Shown: in pieces, positions 6,794-13,288 of the stretch | Numbering within the stretch: the first letter of the stretch is position 1 | Layout: every line of letters starts with the position of its first letter | DNA from: an uncultured Alphaproteobacteria bacterium | Lineage (GTDB): Bacteria; Pseudomonadota; Alphaproteobacteria; UBA7985; CAJQQZ01 | Assembly (NCBI GenBank): GCA_905480445.1 | Contig: CAJQQJ010000162.1 | Coordinates: 1 to 14,848 of the forward strand | Direction: 5' to 3' | Length of the DNA stretch: 14,848 nt | Made by a program: the position numbers and the translations under genes | The notes under the pieces: generated by a model | Told to the model about the DNA's origin: nothing | What the model saw: only the letters and a program-made list of their open reading frames with translations | The model's database searches: none

Positions 6794-7684
6794 GTGGACT
6801 GGGATAAACTCAGGATTTTCCATACGGTGGGAGAGGTGGGAAGTTTTACCCACGCTGGTGAAAGCCTGCACCTCAGCCAGTCTGCGGTCAGTCGTCAAAT
6901 TTCAGCATTGGAAGAAAGTCTCAACACCAGGCTTTTTCACCGCCATGCTCGCGGGTTGATTTTGACTGAGCAAGGTGAATTACTGCACCAAACTGTTAAA
7001 GAGGTTTTCGGCAAACTGGCACTCACAGAAACGCGAATAAAAGATTCAAAGGATCGTCCAGCGGGTGATCTCCGCATTACAGCAACAATGACGTTGGGGT
7101 CGATGTGGTTGGCGCCCTTGATGGAAAATTTTGCTAAACTGTACCCGCAGATCGAAATTCATATGTTGCTTCAGGATGAAGAGCTGGATCTCTCAATGCG
7201 AGAAGCTGATGTTGCAATCAGGTTGTGGCCACCACGCCAGCCGGATCTTATTCAGAGGATGATTTTTCAGGCACATGTCCATATTTATGCCAGCCGCTCT
7301 TACATTGAAGAAAATGGTCAACCAGAGGATTTGGCCGATTTGGATAATCACAAGATCATCACCTTTGGCGAAGGCGCGTTAATGCCAATACCATCGTTGA
7401 ACTGGTTGGTGACTGCTGGGTTAAAGGCTGGTGAGCGTCGCAGGCCTTTTCTGACGATCAACAACGTCTTTGGCATTTTTCAAGCGATGCGGGCTGGCGC
7501 TGGTATTGCAATGTTGCCGGATTACATGATTGCGGACCGCCCTGACATAGTCAGAGTGCTTCCTTCAGTGGAGGGGCCGCAAATAGACGCTTACTTTGTT
7601 TACCCAGAGGAATTACGATCTTCGAAAAAAATAACCGTCTTCAGGGACTTCTTGCTTGAGCAGATACCGAAGACAAGTTTTTAG
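6794..7684 (+). CDS. lsrB: LysR-family regulator, LsrB/VtlR type
   Basis: This is a 296-residue LysR-type regulator. The winged helix-turn-helix covers residues 1-60 (start MDWDKLRIFH, then SFTHAGESLHLSQSAVSRQIS and LFHRHARGL), and the effector-binding domain covers about 90-290. The opening DWDKLR-FH, the HARGLILTEQGELL segment and ELDLSMREADVAIRL are what I recall for LsrB (Sinorhizobium, Agrobacterium) and VtlR (Brucella), which control oxidative-stress, surface and virulence functions and activate AbcR small RNAs. The start is GTG with AGGGGAAG three bases upstream; the stop is TAG. There is no cysteine in the protein, although thiol-based sensing has been proposed for rhizobial LsrB. A palindrome with LysR-box geometry and a small transcript unit follow directly. 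The LysR family is certain; the LsrB/VtlR orthology is from remembered sequence, not alignment. Confidence 0.85.
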   Translation: MDWDKLRIFHTVGEVGSFTHAGESLHLSQSAVSRQISALEESLNTRLFHRHARGLILTEQGELLHQTVKEVFGKLALTETRIKDSKDRPAGDLRITATMTLGSMWLAPLMENFAKLYPQIEIHMLLQDEELDLSMREADVAIRLWPPRQPDLIQRMIFQAHVHIYASRSYIEENGQPEDLADLDNHKIITFGEGALMPIPSLNWLVTAGLKAGERRRPFLTINNVFGIFQAMRAGAGIAMLPDYMIADRPDIVRVLPSVEGPQIDAYFVYPEELRSSKKITVFRDFLLEQIPKTSF

Positions 7685-7729
7685 CCTCCGTCCGCTGTTT
7701 TTCTTCGTTAATGTTCGCGTAACCAAAGA

Positions 7730-7750
7730 GCTATGCACCAAGTGCATAGC
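7730..7750. promoter_or_regulatory. LysR-type binding site candidate (palindrome, T-N11-A)
   Basis: GCTATGCAC (7730-7738) and GTGCATAGC (7742-7750) are perfect 9-bp arms around a CAA centre. The core from T at 7734 to A at 7746 is exactly the T-N11-A pattern of LysR-type regulators with dyad symmetry. The centre lies about 33 bases before a TAGTAT -10 candidate (7773-7778), near -45 of the predicted start, which suits activation. It begins 46 bases after the LysR stop. No T-tract follows, so it is not a terminator. Confidence 0.6.
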
Positions 7751-7784
7751 ACCAATTCCTAAATGGATCTGGTAGTATGAGTTG

Positions 7785-7921
7785 GAAGTAACTGAGTTAG
7801 GGACATCGACGATGAGAGATCATCGTTCACTCCACTCCAGTCAGTTTTTGAGTTTTGCTCTTGATTGGACGTGAAGCCTCCCTGTTCGACTTAGCCAGGC
7901 CTTTGGGCCTGGCTTTTTTTT
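7785..7921 (+). ncRNA. abcR: Putative AbcR-family (alpha-r15-like) small RNA
   Basis: This is a short transcription unit between a TAGTAT -10 candidate and a strong terminator, about 137 nt if the start near 7785 is right. It contains a stem-loop ACGATGA (7809-7815) / TCATCGT (7820-7826) with a GAGA tetraloop, an unpaired middle with CACTCCACTCC and CTCCCT (7878-7883), and the terminal hairpin 7893-7914 with a T-tract. CUCCC-type unpaired motifs match Shine-Dalgarno sequences, as in AbcR sRNAs, which repress ABC-transporter mRNAs through Hfq. In Agrobacterium and relatives, abcR genes lie beside the lsrB gene, as here. The family call rests on synteny and motifs, not on a covariance search. 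A 20-codon frame (7812-7874) lies inside it, so a small mRNA is the alternative reading. Confidence 0.55.
7893..7921 (+). terminator. Rho-independent terminator
   Basis: A nine-pair G+C-rich stem (7893-7901 with 7906-7914, loop TTTG) is followed by eight T (7914-7921). It ends the small transcript unit downstream of the LysR gene and is also available to LysR read-through. Confidence 0.9.
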
Positions 7922-7944
7922 GTCCAAACTGAAATTTTCCCAAA

Positions 7945-7975
7945 CAAAAAAGGCCCAACCTTTCGATTGGACCTT
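7945..7975 (-). terminator. Rho-independent terminator of msrP
   Basis: Read on the minus strand, AAGGTCCAA pairs with TTGGGCCTT (one G-U pair; plus-strand arms 7967-7975 and 7950-7958) across an 8-nt loop, and a T-tract follows. It lies 29 bases downstream of the msrP stop and ends the trmL-hemF-msrP unit. Confidence 0.85.
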
Positions 7976-8004
7976 CCTAAAATTTTGATGTTTAGCGTTT
8001 AACT

Positions 8005-8979
8005 TTAGCTCCAAAGGCGCGAGCCCTTAATGTCTTTGTACAAGTGGGCAACTTGTTCGCCATAGCCGTTGAAAATTTGAGTTGGGATACGCTTGTCAGT
8101 ACCGATGTCACGCTCTGTGGCTTGGCTCCAGCGTTTATGTGGAATTTCCGGGTTTACGTTGGCCCAAAAACCATATTCAGAGGCATTGATTTCTTCCCAG
8201 AACGAGACAGGTTTTTGATCGGTGAAACTGATACGAACAATACCTTTGATAGACTTAAATCCATATTTCCAGGGAAGAGCTAATCTCAAAGGTGCGCCAT
8301 TTTGCTTTGGAAGCGGCTTGCCATACATTCCTGTCACGACAAAGGGCAGATCGTTGGCGGCTTCTTCGATTGTTACCCCTTCAACGTAAGGCCAGGGATA
8401 CCAAGTTTGTTTTTGTCCTGTCGCGACCTTTTTATTCTCGAATGTCTCAATGCGAAGGTACTTAGCACTTGAAAGGGGCCTGGCTTTGTTGACCAACCAA
8501 GCCAAGGGAAAGCCACTCCAAGGCACGACCATTGACCAAGCCTCGACACAGCGATGACGGTAGATCCGTTCCTCCAAGGGCGCCTCTGCAAGCAAGGCGT
8601 CTATGTCGAGGGTCTGTTCTTGTTCGACCATACCATCAAGCACAAGAGTCCATGGACGTATGGGGAGATTTTGGGCTTTGCGCCAAATATTCTTAGAGGA
8701 ACCGAATTCATAGTAGTTTGTGTAAGTCGTGGATATGTCTTCCGGCGTCATCGTGCGGCCTTCACCGGCTGTAAAGCTAGGGTTGTTTGCAACCGGATAA
8801 AGAGTGGCCGATGGATCGCTTTCCTGAGCATGACCCATTTTTGGAAGAAGCTGGCTTGCACCAATTGAGCCGACACCAATTCCCGCTGCCGCTAGAATCT
8901 GCCGTCGATTGAGATAGGTTTTCTCAGGTGTGATTTGTGATTCTTTTAGTTCCCAATCTCTAGGGCGTCGGAAAAACAT
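8005..8979 (-). CDS. msrP: Protein-methionine-sulfoxide reductase catalytic subunit MsrP (YedY)
   Basis: This is a periplasmic molybdopterin enzyme of 324 residues that reduces methionine sulfoxide in oxidised envelope proteins. A twin-arginine export signal lies at residues 23-50 (NRRQIL followed by AAAGIGVGSIG). The molybdenum-binding Cys is Cys144 in YRHRCVEAWSM, and the family signatures NYYEFGSSK (88-96), WYPWPYVEG and NGAPLRL-PWKYGFKSIKGI are present. The family is normally 300-335 residues, so the gene is complete. Its usual partner, the haem membrane protein MsrQ, is not encoded next to it: downstream lies only a terminator. The gene follows hemF by 41 bases with AAAAAGG ahead of its ATG, so co-transcription is likely. 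The electron donor must be encoded elsewhere. Confidence 0.95.
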   Translation of the reverse strand: MFFRRPRDWELKESQITPEKTYLNRRQILAAAGIGVGSIGASQLLPKMGHAQESDPSATLYPVANNPSFTAGEGRTMTPEDISTTYTNYYEFGSSKNIWRKAQNLPIRPWTLVLDGMVEQEQTLDIDALLAEAPLEERIYRHRCVEAWSMVVPWSGFPLAWLVNKARPLSSAKYLRIETFENKKVATGQKQTWYPWPYVEGVTIEEAANDLPFVVTGMYGKPLPKQNGAPLRLALPWKYGFKSIKGIVRISFTDQKPVSFWEEINASEYGFWANVNPEIPHKRWSQATERDIGTDKRIPTQIFNGYGEQVAHLYKDIKGSRLWS

Positions 8980-9020
8980 AAGTCGGACCTTTTTGTTACG
9001 AAACGGAACGACACCTTAGT

Positions 9021-9881
9021 CTAGGGCCAGGCGACTGTTGGCGGAAGAGACATCAAGATTGCCTCCGTATTGCCGCCGGTCTTTAGGCCAAAGAGAGTGC
9101 CGCGATCATGAAGCAAGTTAAACTCAACATAGCGCCCCCGTCTAATCAACTGATTGTGACGTTCGTCGTCACTCCAGCTCTCGGACATGTGATCGCGGAT
9201 AATTTCGGGATAGATGGCCGCGAAGGATTTACCCACATCTTGGGTAAAGGAAAGATCTTGCTCCCAATCGCCGCTGTCTAAGTTATCAAAAAAGATGCCG
9301 CCAACACCGCGCGCTTCTTCTCTATGTGGCAGATAGAAATAGTCGTCACACCATTTTTTGAATTTCGGGTAGTAGTTTTCGTCATGTGCGTCGCAAGTGG
9401 ATTTGAGCGCTGAATGAAATTTTTCGGTATCGGGCGCATGGGAAACCATTGGCGTAAGGTCTGCACCGCCACCAAACCAAGATTTTGTTGTGACGATCAT
9501 TCTAGTGTTCATGTGAACCGCTGGGACCTTAGGCGACTGCATATGGGCGACGAGGCTGATGCCGCTGGCCCAAAAACGGGGGTCTTCAGCGGCGCCTGGT
9601 ATTCTAGCGCGAAACTCTTCTGAAAATTCGCCGTGGACGGTTGATATGTTAACGCCAACTTTCTCGAATACTCTGCCGCGCATGGTAGACATAACACCGC
9701 CGCCGCCGCCGGGGCGCTCCCAACTTTTACGTTCAAAGCGACCGGGCTCATACGCTGGTTTGTTTGAGAGGGACAGCTGCATCGATTCGTCTTCGATTGC
9801 TTCGAAGGATGCGCATATCTGATCGCGTAAGTTTTTAAACCAAGCAGTCGCCTTTGCTTTTTTGTCGTTCATATCAGTCAT
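9021..9881 (-). CDS. hemF: Oxygen-dependent coproporphyrinogen III oxidase HemF
   Basis: HemF performs the oxidative decarboxylation of coproporphyrinogen III to protoporphyrinogen IX in haem synthesis, using O2, in the cytosol. The protein has 286 residues, and all core signatures are present: ERPGGGGGVMSTMRG (55-69), AVHMNTRM, WFGGGADLTP, a KKWCDDYFYLPHREEARG block, GGIFFD and RRGRYVEFNLLHDRGT with LKTGGNTEAILMS. The end LPPTVAWP stops about 25 residues before the C-terminus of the E. coli enzyme (which continues with a YxYxPxxGSPEA-type tail); no such tail is coded downstream in any frame, so this short end appears natural or old. The stop is TAG. The start ATG at 9881 has AAGAGG about 14 bases upstream; ATG three codons later is an alternative. 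trmL ends 28 bases upstream. Confidence 0.96.
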   Translation of the reverse strand: MTDMNDKKAKATAWFKNLRDQICASFEAIEDESMQLSLSNKPAYEPGRFERKSWERPGGGGGVMSTMRGRVFEKVGVNISTVHGEFSEEFRARIPGAAEDPRFWASGISLVAHMQSPKVPAVHMNTRMIVTTKSWFGGGADLTPMVSHAPDTEKFHSALKSTCDAHDENYYPKFKKWCDDYFYLPHREEARGVGGIFFDNLDSGDWEQDLSFTQDVGKSFAAIYPEIIRDHMSESWSDDERHNQLIRRGRYVEFNLLHDRGTLFGLKTGGNTEAILMSLPPTVAWP

Positions 9882-9909
9882 GGATTAACGTCGATACCTC
9901 TTGTAAGGG

Positions 9910-10374
9910 TCATGCGGGGAAACTGTTCGTCTGTCGAAGGGCTTCACTCAGAATAATGCCCGTTGATACTGCGACGTTTAACGAACGGCAATGCACTGAC
10001 ATGGCAATTTTCACTTTGTGATCGCAGTAATCAGAGACCTCGCCAGGAACACCAGAGCTCTCGCGACCCATTAACAGCGTATCAGTCGGTTGGAAGATAA
10101 ATTCATGGTGCAAGCAACTTGATTTCGTTGTCGCTAACACCAAACGCCGTTCTTCATCTGAATCAATAAAATGCTCCCAACTCGAGTGACGCTTAACATT
10201 TGCCGTATTGAGGTAATCCATGCCTGCTCTTTTGAAGCGACGGTCATCGAAAATGAATCCGCAAGGTTCGATAATATCAACGCCGACGTCGAAACAGGCT
10301 GCAAGGCGCAGGATTGTGCCGCAGTTTTGTGGAATGTCTGGCTGAAAGAGTGCAATACGCATGAAGTTTGGCAT
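9910..10374 (-). CDS. trmL: tRNA (cytidine(34)-2'-O)-methyltransferase TrmL
   Basis: This is a SPOUT-class methyltransferase of 154 residues. TrmL methylates the 2'-OH of the wobble pyrimidine in tRNA-Leu with SAM. Signatures are IALFQPDIPQNCGTILRLAACF (parts at residues 7-28), the Gly-rich MGRESSGVP (102-110) that binds SAM in the trefoil knot, and SLNVAVSTGIILSEALRQ near the end. The start could be ATG at 10374 or at 10362 (MRIALFQ); neither has a clear ribosome site, and the second fits the family start better. It is divergent from petA across 223 bases, an arrangement seen in other alphaproteobacteria, and it heads a probable trmL-hemF-msrP unit on the minus strand. The stop is TGA. Confidence 0.93.
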   Translation of the reverse strand: MPNFMRIALFQPDIPQNCGTILRLAACFDVGVDIIEPCGFIFDDRRFKRAGMDYLNTANVKRHSSWEHFIDSDEERRLVLATTKSSCLHHEFIFQPTDTLLMGRESSGVPGEVSDYCDHKVKIAMSVHCRSLNVAVSTGIILSEALRQTNSFPA

Positions 10375-10597
10375 CTGTTAGTGTAACTGGCTGATTGGGG
10401 GCGAAAGTGGGGCTATTTTGACGCGGATACGAGGCTTTTGATGGCGGATGCGGCAGTATGTCCCCATGTCAGTAATTGCAGCGAAGGCCCGTCCGTCGTA
10501 GCTATCAACCGGAAAAGTTGCGGGTGATTTTTGCCTAAAATTCGCCTAGTCAACGCACAGAAGAATTCGAATTCGTTAACTTATTGAGGGCTTCCTT

Positions 10598-11134
10598 ATG
10601 TCTAATACAGGATCAGGCCACGATGAAACAAAGCGCGACTTTTTGATGGTCGCGACGGCTGCCGTTGGGGCAGTCGGCGCTGGACTTACAGTTTGGCCTT
10701 TCATCAACAGCCTTAATCCATCCGCTGATGTCTTAGCTTTGGCTTCTATCGAAGTTGATCTCGCTGCCATCGAAGAGGGACAAAGCGTTACTGTCACATG
10801 GCGCGGTAAGCCAGTTTTCATTCGTCGTCAAACAGCTGAAGAAATTCAGCAGGCTGAAGCAGTAGACGTTGAAACTTTGCCAGATCCACAGAGTTATGGC
10901 GACCGTGTAGAAAAGCCAGGCTGGTTGGTCATGGTCGGTATCTGTACACACCTTGGCTGTGTTCCTGGCGGCCAAAAGGTTACCGATAAAAAAGGTGATT
11001 TTGGTGGTTGGTACTGTCCTTGTCACGGTTCACATTACGACACGGCAGGCCGCATCCGCAAAGGTCCAGCTCCTAAGAATTTGGAAGTTCCTCATTATAG
11101 CTTCCTTTCCGACAACCTAATAAAGATTGGGTAA
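10598..11134 (+). CDS. petA: Ubiquinol-cytochrome c reductase Rieske iron-sulfur subunit PetA
   Basis: This is the Rieske 2Fe-2S subunit of the bc1 complex, 178 residues. A twin-arginine-type signal/anchor (KRDFLMVATAAVG, residues 12-24) is followed by a transmembrane helix, a hinge and the cluster domain. Box I is CTHLGC (116-121) and box II is CPCHGSH (140-146); Cys116, His118, Cys140 and His143 hold the cluster, and Cys121-Cys142 form the disulfide. The ATG has GAGG eight bases upstream. It is the first gene of petABC; petB starts 11 bases after its TAA. A 12-bp palindrome of two GAATTC copies (10563-10574) lies in the leader, with no known role. The gene is intact. Confidence 0.97.
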   Translation: MSNTGSGHDETKRDFLMVATAAVGAVGAGLTVWPFINSLNPSADVLALASIEVDLAAIEEGQSVTVTWRGKPVFIRRQTAEEIQQAEAVDVETLPDPQSYGDRVEKPGWLVMVGICTHLGCVPGGQKVTDKKGDFGGWYCPCHGSHYDTAGRIRKGPAPKNLEVPHYSFLSDNLIKIG

Positions 11135-11145
11135 GGGCTAGTATT

Positions 11146-12417
11146 ATGAGTTCACATCAATTTAAAAATCCTTTGGCGAACTGGGTTGAGAAACGACTTC
11201 CTGTTCTTTCTCCTCTTCACCACACCCTTTTTGAGCATCCGTTCCCGCGAAACCTGAATTTCATGTGGAATTTTGGCTCACTTGCTGGCTTCTGCCTCGT
11301 CATCATGATTGTGACAGGTATTGTTTTAGCGATGCAGTACACACCAAACACAGCAGAAGCTTTCGGATCAGTTGAACGCATCATGCGTGATGTTAATTCC
11401 GGTTGGCTGATGCGTTACCTTCACATGAATGGGGCGTCATTCTTCTTTATCGTGGTCTATATCCACATGTTCCGCGGGCTTTATTACGGTTCCTACAAGG
11501 CGCCACGTGAGCTTCTTTGGATCATTGGTGTTGTTATTCTGCTGCTTATGATGGCAACAGGTTTCTTAGGCTACACATTGCCTTGGGGACAGATGTCGTT
11601 CTGGGGAGCAACTGTGATTACGAACCTCTTCTCAGCCATTCCAGGTGTTGGCGATGCCATTGTAACTTGGCTGTGGGGCGGTTTCTCCGTCGACAACCCA
11701 ACACTAAACCGTTTCTTTGTGCTGCATTTTTTGTTGCCATTTGTGATCTTGGGCGTCGTTATCCTGCATATTCTGGCGCTTCACACATCAGTTTCAAACA
11801 ATCCGCTTGGTATTGATATCAAAGGGCCACAGGACACAATTTCCTTCCACCCTTACTTCACAATCAAAGATACGCTTGGTGTTTGTGTCTTCTTGCTCAT
11901 CCTCTCAGCATTCGTCTTCTTTCTGCCAAACGATATGGGCCACCCTGATAACTACATTCCGGCTGACCCTCTTGTGACACCAGCGCATATTGTTCCTGAA
12001 TAGTACTTCCTACCTTTCTATGCGATCCTGCGCTCAATCCCAGACAAGCTAATGGGTGTGATCGCAATGTTTGCAGCGATTGGTGTTCTCTTTATCTTGC
12101 CTTGGCTGGATCGTTCACCAGTTCGTTCAGCTCGTTTCCGCCCAACTTTCCGCGTAATGTTCTGGGCCTTCCTAGTCATTTGCTACATCCTTGGAACAGT
12201 CGGTGCACAGGCGCCTGATAACGTCTATGTTTTTGTCGTTCCATATTTGTTTAGTTTTGAAATCTCCTCTTGGATGACTGTACTAACTGTTGGCCAGATC
12301 ACTACTGCACTTTACTTCCTCTTCTTCTTGTCATTGCCGATATTGCCTCTCTTTGAGAAAACGAAACCTTTGCCGGCTTCTATTTCTGAGGCAGTTCTCA
12401 GCAAGTCAGAGAAATGA
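11146..12417 (+). pseudogene. petB: Cytochrome b of the bc1 complex, with in-frame TAG in PEWY
   Basis: Read through the internal stop, this is a complete 423-residue cytochrome b. The four haem-ligand histidines are at 93, 107, 194 and 208 with the conserved spacings (14, 101, 14 between successive pairs), and LPWGQMSFWGATV (145-157) covers the Qo cd region. The frame runs HIVPE, then TAG at 12001-12003, then YFLPFYAILRSIPDKLMGV with no shift. This is the Qo-site PEWY motif with its Trp codon TGG turned to TAG by one G to A change. The first part alone is 285 residues (five membrane helices); the second part (12004-12417) codes the last three helices, with a first in-frame ATG at 12052 but no ribosome site. 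The stop TGA overlaps the petC region. The remaining codons look fully constrained, so the change is recent, a sequencing error, or tolerated by readthrough. Confidence 0.9.
12001..12003 (+). other. petB: In-frame amber codon replacing Trp of PEWY
   Basis: The codon context is CCT GAA TAG TAC TTC, that is Pro-Glu-stop-Tyr-Phe. Cytochrome b proteins have Trp here. TAG is also the ordinary stop of five other genes in the window, and no hairpin or leaky-context motif (for example TAG followed by CAR-YYA) follows it. Confidence 0.95.
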
Positions 12418-12434
12418 TCGGAGGAATCAGGGAT

Positions 12435-13208
12435 ATGTTTAAAATGAATAAGACTTTTAAACTCGTTACCGCTGCTTTTGCTGCGATGGTCGTGAGCACT
12501 TCTGCCGCTTTCGCCGCTGGGGATCTTGTGAAAGCTCCAAAACAAGATTGGTCTTTCAATGGTCCTTTCGGTGTCTTTGACAGAGCTTCTCAACAAAGAG
12601 GCTTTCAGGTTTTCCAGGAGGTTTGCGCTTCCTGTCATTCTCTCGATTACATCGCGTTTCGTAATCTCACAGACATAGGGTTTTCAGCGGATGAAGCCAA
12701 AGCTGTCGCTGCTGAATACGAAGTTCCTTCAGAACCAAACGATGAGGGCGAAATTGTTGATAGAGCAGCAAAACCTTCTGATTTTTGGCCTTCTCCTTAT
12801 GCCAATGCAAAGGAAGCTGCTGCAGTAAACAACGGAAAGGCACCACCTGATCTGTCATTGATGGCGAAAGCGCGTGTCGGTGGTCCTGACTATATTTACG
12901 CATTGTTAACAGGTTATGAGGACCATGAAGGTACCCCTGAAAACTTGCATTACAACAAGTACTATCCAGGCCATTACATCGCGATGGCGGCTCCACTGTC
13001 AGACGGCGCTGTTGACTATGTTGATGGCACGCCGAACACAGTAGAACAAATGGCAAAAGACGTTTCACATTTCTTGATGTGGACTGCTGAACCGAAACTC
13101 GAAGATCGTAAGACACTCGGTGTTAGAGTTATGTTGTTCTTACTTGTCCTAACTTTCATTTCGTTCCTTGCGTACCGCAGAGTGTCCAAGAAAGTTCTAG
13201 GCCACTAG
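12435..13208 (+). CDS. petC: Cytochrome c1 subunit of the bc1 complex PetC
   Basis: This is a periplasm-facing cytochrome c1 of 257 residues, accepting electrons from the Rieske cluster. A signal peptide (residues 1-27, ending SAAFAA) precedes the haem motif CASCH (Cys64, Cys67, His68). Met184 in YIAMAAPLSD is the axial ligand, and the C-terminal anchor is RVMLFLLVLTFISFLAY (231-247). I chose ATG at 12435 because GGAGG (12420-12424) lies ten bases upstream. An earlier ATG at 12414 overlaps the petB stop (ATGA) but lies before that ribosome site; ATG at 12444 is another option. The linker to petB suggests translational coupling. The gene is intact, which argues that the complex was recently, or still is, functional despite the petB stop. 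The stop is TAG. Confidence 0.96.
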   Translation: MFKMNKTFKLVTAAFAAMVVSTSAAFAAGDLVKAPKQDWSFNGPFGVFDRASQQRGFQVFQEVCASCHSLDYIAFRNLTDIGFSADEAKAVAAEYEVPSEPNDEGEIVDRAAKPSDFWPSPYANAKEAAAVNNGKAPPDLSLMAKARVGGPDYIYALLTGYEDHEGTPENLHYNKYYPGHYIAMAAPLSDGAVDYVDGTPNTVEQMAKDVSHFLMWTAEPKLEDRKTLGVRVMLFLLVLTFISFLAYRRVSKKVLGH

Positions 13209-13227
13209 GTTTGAGACGACTGAAACG

Positions 13228-13266
13228 AAGAAGGGCGGGCCAATTTGACCCGCCCTTCTTGTTTTT
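13228..13266 (+). terminator. Terminator of the petABC operon
   Basis: A 12-bp perfect stem (13228-13239 with 13249-13260) with a G+C-rich middle and 9-nt loop is followed by GTTTTT. It begins 20 bases after the petC stop and also lies downstream of the convergent minus-strand gene ending at 13289. Confidence 0.9.
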
Positions 13267-13288
13267 GGGGCTCTGTTATTAGACCGAT

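Noticed and set aside
7730..7750. Terminator of the LysR gene
   Set aside because: Perfect stem, but no T-tract follows on either strand; the T-N11-A core and promoter position suit an operator better.
10563..10574. GAATTCGAATTC palindrome before petA as an operator
   Set aside because: It is a perfect 12-bp palindrome but low in complexity, in the untranslated leader close to the ribosome site, and matches no regulator I know; kept only as a remark in the petA entry.
11517..11816. 99-codon frame inside petB
   Set aside because: Overlaps conserved cytochrome b in another frame, with no ribosome site or family resemblance.
12001..12003. Genome-wide reassignment of TAG to an amino acid
   Set aside because: Ureohydrolase (2089-2091), LysR (7682-7684), hemF (9021-9023), petC (13206-13208) and the basic protein (13289-13291) all end at TAG at plausible family C-termini.
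12052..12417. Separate 121-residue membrane protein gene downstream of petB
   Set aside because: Its ATG has no ribosome site and the sequence is plainly the last three helices of cytochrome b in the same frame.
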